Origin: a virus
Reading direction: 5' to 3' (one strand)
IMG/VR virus record: IMGVR_UViG_3300044609_000580
Location: 1 to 63,433 of that record
Length of the DNA: 63,433 nucleotides
The translations under genes were made by a program, and so were the position numbers. The notes under the pieces were generated by a model that was not told the origin of the DNA, did no database searches, and saw only the letters and a program-made list of their open reading frames with translations. Shown here one piece after another: positions 43,714 to 51,410 of the stretch; the stretch's first letter is position 1, and each line of letters starts with the position of its first letter.

Positions 43714-44924
43714 TAGAATCCTTTCTCAATTCTATCGGCAGTCAGAGTTTCGAGTTCTGTAAACTCTAAACGAATTGTCGCTTCGGTTGGCATACCATCG
43801 GAAAATGTAGTATATCCTTCTGCGCCATAATCAATTGCCATGTTAGTCAATGCGCAGTTTGATATTTTTCTCACAAATTTATTTTCTTCACCATTGTGAT
43901 AGTAAATAATCAAAAATTCTGATGGGTATGATAAAAATAATCCAGATTTACTTTTTGTTGGATGCATATGTCTAAGAAACGTTGGGATAATGCCTTCTTT
44001 TGGTGAATTTGGTTCGCCAAAAATCTGCACTGCCTCGTCTCTGTTTCTCGGAGAAAATCTATAATCAAATAGGAATTTTCTGAATCCCATGGAACGGAAC
44101 AATTGTTCTTTATATGGGTTTTCAACTTTCTTGGAAGTTGCCTCAACCACATTTTGCAACCCCTGGAATCCAGTCAATCCTGCAAGTTTGGATGCCTTTC
44201 TCATTGCATAATCTGAGAGTTCGCCTGCAGAGAAATTCATTTGACCTGCTGCCAATGCACCAACTATACCACCGAGATCTCCCTGATCCCAGTTGGCAGT
44301 ATATGCGGCAGAAACTTTCTCGGATACATGCAGTATAATTTCATTGTCACCAAATACAAGACGTTGTTCACCTGCCAATCCTGCTTGCGCCAATCCAAAA
44401 AGTGCACCAGCACCACCACCGAGAGCACCACCTTTAAATGCAGAACCCAATTGTGTTGCGACGCTTGTTACTGCAGACATCTGTTCTGCACCGTCTGCGC
44501 CAGATGATCCTCTACCACCCGCATTACTTAATGCTTTGCCGATGCCAATTGCTGCACCAGCCAAGGCACCAGCAGCAGCAGTTGCGGTAAGATTATTTTG
44601 CGGATCCGCTCTATTTTGATCAGATTGATCAAAGATAATCCCAGAGGATCCCATTCGTTTTCCATATGGTGAAGATTCTCTGACAAGTGGATAAAACACA
44701 ACATAGTGCGGAAATTCCGGATTGACACCAACGTCGAGAGGATATTTGTATGATCTACTGTTTGGAACAAGTCCCTCATTAAGAGGATTTCCAATTTCGG
44801 TAAGCAGAGTATCTCTGTTAAATCTGCTTTTTGGTGGTTCAGAACTTGCTGGTGCTTGTGGTTTCACTGCTCCGCTAGTTTGCTGAGTTTGTGTTGCTGG
44901 CGATGAAGCAGGAGTGTCAGCCAT
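43713..44924 (-). CDS. 48: Baseplate tail-tube cap protein gp48
   Basis: A 403-aa protein. A proline/serine-rich N-terminus (PASSEPPKSRFNRDTLL) is followed by HYVVFYPLVRESS, a long Ala/Gly-rich hydrophobic stretch (about residues 112-175) and a C-terminal domain: FRKFLFDYRFSPRNRDEAVQ, then FLIIYYHNGEENKFVRKISN and TIRLEFTELETLTADRI. The C-terminal arrangement matches T4 gp48 (364 aa), which caps the hub and starts tube assembly with gp54. It heads the minus-strand baseplate operon behind a perfect late promoter. Confidence 0.8.
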   Translation of the reverse strand: MADTPASSPATQTQQTSGAVKPQAPASSEPPKSRFNRDTLLTEIGNPLNEGLVPNSRSYKYPLDVGVNPEFPHYVVFYPLVRESSPYGKRMGSSGIIFDQSDQNRADPQNNLTATAAAGALAGAAIGIGKALSNAGGRGSSGADGAEQMSAVTSVATQLGSAFKGGALGGGAGALFGLAQAGLAGEQRLVFGDNEIILHVSEKVSAAYTANWDQGDLGGIVGALAAGQMNFSAGELSDYAMRKASKLAGLTGFQGLQNVVEATSKKVENPYKEQLFRSMGFRKFLFDYRFSPRNRDEAVQIFGEPNSPKEGIIPTFLRHMHPTKSKSGLFLSYPSEFLIIYYHNGEENKFVRKISNCALTNMAIDYGAEGYTTFSDGMPTEATIRLEFTELETLTADRIEKGF

Positions 44925-44929
44925 GTTCG

Positions 44930-44937
44930 AATAAATA
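44930..44937 (+). promoter_or_regulatory. Late promoter variant AATAAATA for gp4
   Basis: AATAAATA on the plus strand, 31 bp before the gp4 ATG, in the divergent gp48/gp4 control region. It is the same variant found upstream of gp19. Confidence 0.55.
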
Positions 44938-44961
44938 TCCTATTAAGTATAGAGTTTGGAA

Positions 44962-44969
44962 TATTTATA
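44962..44969 (-). promoter_or_regulatory. T4-type late promoter TATAAATA for the baseplate operon
   Basis: A perfect TATAAATA on the minus strand, followed by a leader with TAGGAT, 37 bp upstream of gp48. It probably drives the long gp48-to-gp8 baseplate operon. Confidence 0.8.
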
Positions 44970-45427
44970 TGAGTTATGGCAAGGAAACTTTGAAAGGTCT
45001 GTATAAAATACAGAATCCAAAGAAATATATTGGCAATCCAAACAATATTGTTTATCGCTCCAGTTGGGAACTGAAATTCATGAAGTGGTGCGATAACAAC
45101 GACAACATATTGGAATGGGGATCTGAAGAGTTGCCCATACCGTATATCTCTCCTTTAGATAATCGAGTACATAGATATTTCGTGGATTTTTATATCAAGG
45201 TTCAAGAAAAAAGTGGTGTTACAAAGAAGTATCTGGTTGAGGTAAAACCGCAGAAGTTTACTAAAGAACCCAAAGTTCCTGCTAGGAAAACAAAGAAGTT
45301 TCTACAGGAAGTTATGCAATGGGGTGTAAACCAAGCAAAGTGGAAATTTGCTACTGAGTTTTGTGAAGATAGAGGATGGAAATTCATCATCCTAACTGAA
45401 AAAGAGTTGGGAATCCGTAATAAATAA
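44969..45427 (+). CDS. 4: Head completion protein gp4
   Basis: A 152-aa protein (T4 gp4 is 150 aa) from the ATG at 44969; the frame extends upstream, but MSYGKETLKGLYKIQNPKKY matches the family start. NIVYRSSWELKFMKWCD, then LEWGSEELPIPYISPLD, RYFVDFYIKV and YLVEVKPQK carry the D-x-x-V-E-V-K-P pattern of the restriction-like head-completion family. It plugs filled heads before tails join. It starts the plus-strand hub/tape block, divergent from gp48. Confidence 0.93.
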   Translation: MSYGKETLKGLYKIQNPKKYIGNPNNIVYRSSWELKFMKWCDNNDNILEWGSEELPIPYISPLDNRVHRYFVDFYIKVQEKSGVTKKYLVEVKPQKFTKEPKVPARKTKKFLQEVMQWGVNQAKWKFATEFCEDRGWKFIILTEKELGIRNK

Positions 45428-45441
45428 GAAGGAGAATATCT

Positions 45442-45603
45442 ATGGCAAAAGCAAAATCTGGTGGCGGAAATACTAAAATTTCCTTTACTAATCAGAAAAA
45501 GGGCAAAACCACAATCGGTGGTAGTTCCTCTTCGATAAAGTTTTCAACCATGAATAAACGTAAACGTGCAAATTATAAAGCATACAGAGGACAAGGTAGG
45601 TAA
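45442..45603 (+). CDS. Small basic protein (53 aa) between gp4 and the 190-aa gene
   Basis: A 53-aa ORF with GGAG 9-12 nt upstream of its ATG: AKAKSGGGNTKISFTNQK, then a Gly/Ser patch and a basic end, NKRKRANYKAYRGQGR. It fills the gap between gp4 and the next gene exactly, its stop abutting the TTG of that gene, so it is very likely real. It has the look of a small nucleic-acid-binding or internal virion protein. I do not recognise a function. Confidence 0.7.
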   Translation: MAKAKSGGGNTKISFTNQKKGKTTIGGSSSSIKFSTMNKRKRANYKAYRGQGR

Positions 45604-46176
45604 TTGGCAAATCCGTTTCAGAGACTTCGTGCCAAGGCAGGTGATGGACAAAAGTCCATGGATTGGTATATGAACAATGTGAAAAACCTCGTTGGCGCGA
45701 GGTTGTCTCAGAGCAGCGTAATGAAATCAGATATCGGTGAATTGAAAACCAATATCGAGATTGGTTCAATGTATCTGTATTTCTATGATCCAAAGTTGAA
45801 GGAAGAACTTCCTTTCTATGATACCTTTCCGTTGGTGTTACCATTCGGTCCAGCAAAAGGTGGATTCTATGGAATCAATTTACATTACCTACCTTACCTG
45901 CTACGAGCACAAGTTCTTGGTGAATTGTTAGATTACAAGACAACCAAGACATATTCTGAAACAACCAAGTTACGTATGTCATACAATCTATTAAACAACT
46001 TGAAGAATGCGAATGAGGTCAAACCGTGTATCAAACATTACTTGACCAACCACGTTAATTCACAATTCATGAAAGTCAACCCTGAAGATTGGCAAGCAGC
46101 AATATTCTTGCCGATCGAGAACTTTGTGGGTGCCACAAAAGAACAGGTATTCAGAGATTCTAGGAGCAAATTTTAA
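45604..46176 (+). CDS. Conserved-type virion/baseplate assembly protein (190 aa, TTG start)
   Basis: A 190-aa protein beginning with TTG directly after the preceding stop (TAATTG), with AAGG 7 nt upstream. The N-terminus ANPFQRLRAKAGDGQKSMDW gives a natural start for the family, whereas later ATGs would lose it. Notable segments are GSMYLYFYDPKLKEELPFYD, FPLVLPFGPAKGGFYGINLH and WQAAIFLPIENFVGATKEQV. Its place among gp4, tube-like, gp26 and tape-measure genes suggests a tail or baseplate function. No T4 name is assigned with confidence. Confidence 0.72.
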   Translation: MANPFQRLRAKAGDGQKSMDWYMNNVKNLVGARLSQSSVMKSDIGELKTNIEIGSMYLYFYDPKLKEELPFYDTFPLVLPFGPAKGGFYGINLHYLPYLLRAQVLGELLDYKTTKTYSETTKLRMSYNLLNNLKNANEVKPCIKHYLTNHVNSQFMKVNPEDWQAAIFLPIENFVGATKEQVFRDSRSKF

Positions 46177-46823
46177 TGGTGCAGGCATTCCACAGTATAT
46201 CAGATTTCATCTCACAAGTCAAGAAAACTGACTTAGCAAGATCTAATAGATTTGAGGTAATGTTCAATTATCCACAAATTATGCAAAGTCATTATACTTC
46301 ACAGGGAGAATCTCCAAAAATAATCTCCATGATGGTGGAAGATATAATTTTTCCTGGATTGCTTATCGGAACGAGAGCATATAGATTGAACAATTTAAAT
46401 TATCCACGTGCAACGTCTATTGACTTCGGTGGAGATTCGATCTCAATGACATTTTTGGTTGATGCATCGTGGACTGTTAAAGACTTTTTTGGAGACTGGA
46501 TGCGGCAAATTGTTAACCCAGTAACAAGATATGTCGAATATCCAGACGATTATGTTGCTGATATCGACTTGGTGGCATTGAACAACAAAGATGAAGTTGT
46601 TGTTCAATGGAGAATTGAGGGTGCATTCCCGAGATCATTAGCACCAATTCAAGCATCTGGAACAAATGCACAAGTTTTACGCATGCCTGTAACTTTCACA
46701 TATAAAAATTGGAGAGCAATTGGCGGATATGACCCAGAAGGTAATCCAATGCAATTTTCAGCGGAAGGTCAACCAGATGGATTTCCGGAAGATATAACTG
46801 AAGAAGACGACGTCGTAATTTAA
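46176..46823 (+). CDS. Tail-tube-like protein, candidate gp54 tube initiator (215 aa)
   Basis: A 215-aa protein with SISDFISQVKKTDLARSNRF, EVMFNYP and then IIFPGLLIGTRAYRL, resembling tube-fold proteins (N-R-F-E-V and a central beta sandwich), with YPRATSIDFGGDSISMTFLV matching the pattern before the tube insertion loop. C-terminal VTFTYKNWRAIGGY is tube-like as well. Given its position among hub assembly genes it is the best candidate for gp54, which starts tube growth on gp48, although T4 gp54 is larger (320 aa). Its ATG overlaps the previous stop (TAATG). Confidence 0.58.
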   Translation: MVQAFHSISDFISQVKKTDLARSNRFEVMFNYPQIMQSHYTSQGESPKIISMMVEDIIFPGLLIGTRAYRLNNLNYPRATSIDFGGDSISMTFLVDASWTVKDFFGDWMRQIVNPVTRYVEYPDDYVADIDLVALNNKDEVVVQWRIEGAFPRSLAPIQASGTNAQVLRMPVTFTYKNWRAIGGYDPEGNPMQFSAEGQPDGFPEDITEEDDVVI

Positions 46824-46851
46824 ACAATATAATTATTTGGAGAATATAATA

Positions 46852-47535
46852 ATGATTCCCGTGTTAGAAACACCTACTTTTGAAATTGAAATTTATTCAA
46901 AAAATCTAAAGGTCGAATTTCGACCATTCCTCGTCAAAGAAGAAAAACTTCTAATAATGGCGCAAGAATCTGGTAATAAATCAGATATTCTTAAAGCAAT
47001 GCAAGATGTGATTACTGCTTGTAGCAAAGGAGCAGTTAATGGTAAAGAACTTCCATTCTTTGATTTACAAAACATATTTGTAAAATTGCGCTCGCAATCG
47101 ATTGGTGGTAGTTCTGAATTCAATTTAATTTGTGGCGAATGTAGTCACAGAACTCCATTCGAACTCGATCTATCAACCATAGAACTACAGATAACAGAAA
47201 ATCATAGCAACAAGATCCAATTAACCGATGATATTGGTGTGATCATGAAGTATCCTGCCGCTGAGACATTAATCCAGGATGACTTAAAAGTATTCGACAT
47301 CATGGTCGCGGCGATTGATGCGATTTATACTAAAGAAGAAATTTTCTCAACAAACGATGAACCAATCGAAGAAGTGATTAAATTTGTTGACGGTCTGACC
47401 TCTGAGCAGTTTGAAAAGATTTCAGAATTCTTCAAAACTGCACCAAGAGTCGAGAAGGTTATTGAATACAAATGCCCGAAATGCGAGACTGAAAATGTCG
47501 TGGTAATTGATGGACTAGAAAGTTTTTTCGGGTAA
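46852..47535 (+). CDS. 26: Baseplate hub/assembly protein gp26 (zero-frame product)
   Basis: A 227-aa protein from the ATG at 46852 (GGAG 9 nt upstream); a TTG at 46837 is less likely. VEFRPFLVKEEKLLIMAQES, a C-x-x-C pair in ICGECSHRT and a second in KCPKCETENVVV suggest a zinc site in the T4 gp26 baseplate family. The helical C-terminal half (EEVIKFVDGLTSEQFEKISEF) is typical. The last codons are AGT TTT TTC GGG TAA, a canonical -1 slippery heptamer, followed by an open -1 frame. A minority of ribosomes may therefore make a longer fusion. Confidence 0.82.
   Translation: MIPVLETPTFEIEIYSKNLKVEFRPFLVKEEKLLIMAQESGNKSDILKAMQDVITACSKGAVNGKELPFFDLQNIFVKLRSQSIGGSSEFNLICGECSHRTPFELDLSTIELQITENHSNKIQLTDDIGVIMKYPAAETLIQDDLKVFDIMVAAIDAIYTKEEIFSTNDEPIEEVIKFVDGLTSEQFEKISEFFKTAPRVEKVIEYKCPKCETENVVVIDGLESFFG
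47523..47529 (+). other. Putative -1 ribosomal frameshift site T TTT TTC
   Basis: The heptamer T TTT TTC is in the zero frame of gp26 (codons TTT TTC), two codons before the stop. Slipping back one base continues as R-V-T-L-S-H-D-N-L-M-N-F-Y-K and joins without a stop to the 47556-47708 frame. Between gp26 and that frame there is no Shine-Dalgarno sequence. Confidence 0.7.
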
Positions 47536-47555
47536 CCCTTTCCCATGACAATTTG

Positions 47556-47708
47556 ATGAATTTCTATAAAACTAATTTCATATTGATGCACGAGCATAAA
47601 TATAGTTTAACCGAATTAGAGAATATGATACCTTGGGAAAGGGAAGTGTATATTGGTTTATTGCTGACCCACTTGAAGAAAAAACAAGAAGAACAGAATC
47701 AAGGATAA
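47556..47708 (+). CDS. Frameshift extension of gp26, or gp51-position small ORF (50 aa)
   Basis: A 50-aa frame from the ATG at 47556, MNFYKTNFILMHEHKYSL, then TELENMIPWEREVYIGLLLT and a charged end. The W-E-R-E-V-Y-x-x-L-L phrase is like the short second frames of tail assembly chaperones. It has no recognisable ribosome site, and the same frame runs open back to the gp26 slippery site, so it is probably translated mainly as a -1 fusion. It lies immediately before the tape-measure candidate. T4 gp51 is larger, so identity with gp51 is not claimed. Confidence 0.68.
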   Translation: MNFYKTNFILMHEHKYSLTELENMIPWEREVYIGLLLTHLKKKQEEQNQG

Positions 47709-47717
47709 TTAAACTCC

Positions 47718-50243
47718 ATGTTGCCAAATATTGAACAAGAAAATACTAAGAAGGGTGCGCAGAAACTGACACCCGAACAACGAGACGAAATTCTCGTTAA
47801 AGTTCTTGAATCTGTTAGCACGGAGTCAATGAAGTCTGTTTCTGATACATCAGTTGCAAGAATCGTAACTGATTTTGCAAAATCAATAGAACTTGCAAAC
47901 AAAGATCTAGTAGAAAATCTTGTTGATGAAGACAAAACATTATTGAAGGATGTAGTAAAAGAAATCAGCAAACTTCAAGGTAAAAATTCTGAAGATTTAA
48001 AAAGACTTGGAGAACTTGCCGAAAAGATACTGCTTTCTGCAGATAAATCTGGCAACGAGAAACTAAAGGGTGTCGGCGAACGATTAAAAGAATCTGTTCT
48101 GCAAGAAAAATTTAAGGACGCAAACGCCACACTTACGGGTGATCAGGATACATTCAAAAATCGCTTTATGCGTAATGTCACAGGAAAGACTCCTGCTGAA
48201 GCAAAGGTGCAAGGGACTAGCATATTTGGATCCGTCTTGAAAGACTTTTCATATGGATTCAGAAAAGGTCTTGGTGACAGTTTTGTCAAGGATGAAGAGA
48301 GAAGAGAAAGAATACGAGCAAAGGCAGATTACGAGAACAAAAAAGTTGCTCTCGCTGAGTCCAGCGCCAGTGATTTTGGAAAAATATTAGATTCCGTAAA
48401 CTCACCCGACCAAGATAAATTTGAAACAGGTGGTGGAGAGCAAACAACAAGTTTATCGAATCCAGACAGCAAACCTGATACATCTTCGAGAAGCGATGAT
48501 CAAGAATTAAGAGCAGGAATACGCGACACTGATCCTGCATTTAGCAGAAGTGCTACTGATGGTATTGATCCATGGGAAACTCGTTGGGCAGAACTCATGG
48601 ACACCTTAAACAAAATCAAAGACTGTGTTTGCACATGCCAATGCACAGGGAATAATGATGTTGGTCCAGATATAGATCTTCCTGACCCACGAAGAAGACC
48701 TGCGCAAAGACAAAGAGCAAGAGTAAGAGGCAGAGGAACTGGTATTCTTGCTGCTGGTGCTGCTGCGGCCGCTGGGTTGGCAGCAGGTGCAGTTGGTGCA
48801 TGGGATTGGGCAAAGGGTAAACTTGGGTTCGGCGAGTCAACCGTCGGTGCACCCGAATCTATGCCAGCATCAAGAACTACACCGAGCGCTCCTGCGAACG
48901 ACGTAACTCGAGTTCCAGGTCAAACACCAAAAGCTGTTCCAGGTCAAACACCCAAAATTGTTCCAGGTCAACAACCAAGCAGAACCTTACCAACTCCTGC
49001 GAATGACCCAGGAGTAAAAATTCCTCCGGCTGCCAATGATGATGACAGAATGGTCGAGGAGCAAAAAAAGAGAGTAAACGAACGTCCTTCATACGAAGGT
49101 CCATCGAACGACGAAAAAACTCCACCAAAAAAACCAGGAACTGCAGAACCTTCTACAAGAACAAGACCAAATGTTCCTACTGCTGCAAATGATGGTCCAG
49201 CAGCAAAACCCAAAGGTGGTTTCTGGTCCAGAGCATGGGATAAAGTAAAGGGTGCTACTGGAATAGGTAAATCTGGTGCAGGTAAACTCGGTGCAAAGGC
49301 AGCAGGTAAGTCGCTATTGAAAAAAATTCCAGGCGTAAGTATACTTGCTGGTCTTGGGTTTGGTGCACAAAGAGCATTGCAAGGGGATTTTGTTGGCGCA
49401 GGATTAGAAGTCGCGTCAGGAGCAGCAGGAACTGTTCCGTTTTGGGGAACAGCAGCTTCAATAGGAATTGATGCTGGATTGGCAGCGAGAGATCTCAATG
49501 CGCTTCCTGACAACACACCTACAACTGCAGCAAATTCTGCTCCTACTTCTTCCTTAGCATCTACTGCAGCAACAGGTGCTGCTGGTGCTGCTGGTGTTAA
49601 AGTGGCAACAGGTGCTGCTGGTGCTGCTGGTGTTAAAGTGGCAACAGGTGCTGCTGGTGCCACGAAAAAACCGAGCATGTTCAATAGAGCTGTGAATAGA
49701 GTTATGGGTTCTGCGAAAAACATGCCTGCTAAAGCATCTTCGTTCCTTGGTTCCGCTGGAAGAAAATTAGGAACTGCAGGAAGATTTGCTGGTAGAGTAT
49801 TGGGTAAAGTTGCTTTACCGCTCGCAGCAGGTATGGCAGCATACGACGCATACAAAGGTTTTAATGCAGATGAAAAGGCAACAACAGGGCAAAAATTCCT
49901 CAACGCAGGAAGAAATATTGCTAGTGGGTTGACCTTTGGGTTGGTCGATAGTACTGAAGAAAAAATGGCATCTGGTGAATATTCTGGTTCACAAATTAAA
50001 CCAGTTGGTAAGACTGCAGGATTGGAAACTGGAAGAAATCTAGATGGTGCAGTAATTGAACGTGGAACTGATATGACTGCTAAATCTGCTGCGCCAGTTA
50101 TAAACGTACCACCGCCAACAGTAATTCAAGCACCTGCCAATACACAGCAATCCCCTGTGTTCGGTTCTGGTAGAGATTATATCAACGCAAGACCAACTGA
50201 TAGCACGTGGTTAAGATTCCAAGAAAAAAGAGCAGTGGCATAA
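47718..50243 (+). CDS. Tape measure candidate / hub protein in the gp29 position (841 aa)
   Basis: An 841-aa protein. The N-terminal ~230 residues are amphipathic helix (RDEILVKVLESVSTESMKSV, DKTLLKDVVKEISKLQ). The middle is disordered, with a Cys cluster (KDCVCTCQCTGNN, about residue 300), a hydrophobic Ala stretch (GILAAGAAAAAGLAAGAVGA) and Pro-Gly-Gln repeats (VPGQTPKAVPGQTPK). Further along are two copies of ATGAAGAAGVKV and Ala/Gly-rich hydrophobic helices. Length, helicity and position right after the gp26 frameshift pair fit a tape measure, which sets tail length and crosses the hub. T4 gp29 is 590 aa. Confidence 0.58.
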   Translation: MLPNIEQENTKKGAQKLTPEQRDEILVKVLESVSTESMKSVSDTSVARIVTDFAKSIELANKDLVENLVDEDKTLLKDVVKEISKLQGKNSEDLKRLGELAEKILLSADKSGNEKLKGVGERLKESVLQEKFKDANATLTGDQDTFKNRFMRNVTGKTPAEAKVQGTSIFGSVLKDFSYGFRKGLGDSFVKDEERRERIRAKADYENKKVALAESSASDFGKILDSVNSPDQDKFETGGGEQTTSLSNPDSKPDTSSRSDDQELRAGIRDTDPAFSRSATDGIDPWETRWAELMDTLNKIKDCVCTCQCTGNNDVGPDIDLPDPRRRPAQRQRARVRGRGTGILAAGAAAAAGLAAGAVGAWDWAKGKLGFGESTVGAPESMPASRTTPSAPANDVTRVPGQTPKAVPGQTPKIVPGQQPSRTLPTPANDPGVKIPPAANDDDRMVEEQKKRVNERPSYEGPSNDEKTPPKKPGTAEPSTRTRPNVPTAANDGPAAKPKGGFWSRAWDKVKGATGIGKSGAGKLGAKAAGKSLLKKIPGVSILAGLGFGAQRALQGDFVGAGLEVASGAAGTVPFWGTAASIGIDAGLAARDLNALPDNTPTTAANSAPTSSLASTAATGAAGAAGVKVATGAAGAAGVKVATGAAGATKKPSMFNRAVNRVMGSAKNMPAKASSFLGSAGRKLGTAGRFAGRVLGKVALPLAAGMAAYDAYKGFNADEKATTGQKFLNAGRNIASGLTFGLVDSTEEKMASGEYSGSQIKPVGKTAGLETGRNLDGAVIERGTDMTAKSAAPVINVPPPTVIQAPANTQQSPVFGSGRDYINARPTDSTWLRFQEKRAVA

Positions 50244-50249
50244 TGAAAT

Positions 50250-50276
50250 GGGGGAGCGAAACGCTCCCCCAAGTTT
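50250..50276. terminator. Bidirectional terminator between the tape-measure candidate and gp32
   Basis: A 9-bp perfect GC-rich stem (GGGGGAGCG with CGCTCCCCC, loop AAA) lies exactly between the two convergent genes. On the plus strand it is followed by AAGTTTTT, a good terminator; on the minus strand the tail (ATTTCATT) is poorer. Confidence 0.85.
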
Positions 50277-51203
50277 TTAGTCATCAGCGAGACTCGAGAA
50301 GTAACTCATCGTGTCATCGTCACTGTCTTCCTTCCAAGGTGGACTGTCATCTGTTGTCTTAGCAGCAGGTGCATTTCGCATCTTGGTTTCAACGAACAGT
50401 TCGTCTTCAGCATCAAGCGGATTAACCTTCTCCGCAGTTGCCATACGCGAACCACCACCTGTTAGAACAGCATTCATCTTCGCCTTCAGTTCATCATATG
50501 ACTTGAAGTTCGAAGGATCGAGGAAGGTAGCAAGCGAATGCGCACCCTTCCAGACCTGCTCCAACTTATCCTCATCATCATCAAGAGGAGTTGGACCGTC
50601 GAATTCTGACTTATCGTAGTTGCGATAACCTTCGACCTGACGAATGCGCAACTTGAAGTTAGCACCTTCCCAAAGGTCGAATGGGTTAACTGGTTTCTCA
50701 TCTTCAAACGTTGGTTGCATTACATCCTTGATCTTGTCAAAGATTTTCTTACCATACTTGTAGAGGAATACCTTACCTTCATTCTCTGGATTTGCGGGAT
50801 CGCGAATTACCAGAACGTTGGAGATGTAAGAAAGACGACGCTTTTGCTTACGAGCGATTTCCTTATTCGCTTCGATACCTGAGTTCCAAAGTTCGGAATT
50901 CAGTTCGCCGACGGGATCTGGTTTGTTGATTGTGGTCAACGAGTTTTCGATATACCACTTACCAGTTGGACCCTGGAAACCATGATCAAAAACGCGAACC
51001 CAAGGAAGTTCCTCACCTGCTGGAGCAGGGAGAAAACGCAGGACTGCCTGACCATTACCTGCCTTATCGACAGTTGGTTTCCAGAAGCGATCGTCGTCGC
51101 CACGCTTTTCATTTGATGGATTTGCGATTGACTCAACTGCCTTCATGAGTGAGTCGAAGTTTCCGCGATTCTTACGAAGTTCGGATAGTGAATTAATAGA
51201 CAT
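50277..51203 (-). CDS. 32: Single-stranded DNA-binding protein gp32
   Basis: A 308-aa protein, close to T4 gp32 (301 aa). The basic N-terminus for cooperative binding (SLSELRKNRGNFDSLMKAVE), WKPTVDKAGNGQAVLRFLP, HGFQGPTGKWYIENSLTT and RRLSYISNVLVIRDPANPEN match the gp32 core. The C-terminal tail is acidic (KEDSDDDTMSYFSSLADD), the usual partner-binding arm. There is no Cys in the whole protein, so the T4 zinc site (His64, Cys77, Cys87, Cys90) is not conserved. Genes 33, 59 and 32 are in T4 order. Confidence 0.96.
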   Translation of the reverse strand: MSINSLSELRKNRGNFDSLMKAVESIANPSNEKRGDDDRFWKPTVDKAGNGQAVLRFLPAPAGEELPWVRVFDHGFQGPTGKWYIENSLTTINKPDPVGELNSELWNSGIEANKEIARKQKRRLSYISNVLVIRDPANPENEGKVFLYKYGKKIFDKIKDVMQPTFEDEKPVNPFDLWEGANFKLRIRQVEGYRNYDKSEFDGPTPLDDDEDKLEQVWKGAHSLATFLDPSNFKSYDELKAKMNAVLTGGGSRMATAEKVNPLDAEDELFVETKMRNAPAAKTTDDSPPWKEDSDDDTMSYFSSLADD

Positions 51204-51233
51204 ATTTGTATTTCCTTATATTGCGATGTATGT

Positions 51234-51410
51234 TTAATATTTGCGGTTTGTATTATAATCATCGTAGTCATCATACTCTTCAGCATCATTACTACCTGAG
51301 TATTTATACAGGTTCTTACGGTGTTTATTTGATTTATCAACACCTTTACGTACTTCTCTTACTTTTGGTTCATCATTGCCCCAATAGTCCCTGCTTCTTG
51401 AATTACCCAT
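51234..51410 (-). CDS. Small charged protein (58 aa) between genes 59 and 32
   Basis: A 58-aa frame starting immediately after the gp59 stop (TAAATG). GNSRSRDYWGNDEPKVREVR, then KSNKHRKNLYKY and an acidic Tyr/Asp tail (EEYDDYDDYNTNRKY). The contrast of a basic head and an acidic tail, plus exact fit between gp59 and gp32, suggest a real gene. Similar short proteins occur beside gene 32 in other marine T4-like phages as I recall. Function unknown; it could modulate gp32 or gp59. Confidence 0.7.
   Translation of the reverse strand: MGNSRSRDYWGNDEPKVREVRKGVDKSNKHRKNLYKYSGSNDAEEYDDYDDYNTNRKY
51301..51308 (-). promoter_or_regulatory. Possible T4-type late promoter TATAAATA for gene 32
   Basis: A perfect TATAAATA on the minus strand inside the 58-aa gene, 98 bp before the gp32 start. 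T4 gene 32 is also transcribed from several promoters, including a late one. Confidence 0.5.

Noticed and set aside
48968-49903. Minus-strand 311-aa ORF opposite the tape-measure candidate
   Set aside because: Ala/Pro-rich antisense of an Ala/Gly-rich gene, with no signal of independent expression.
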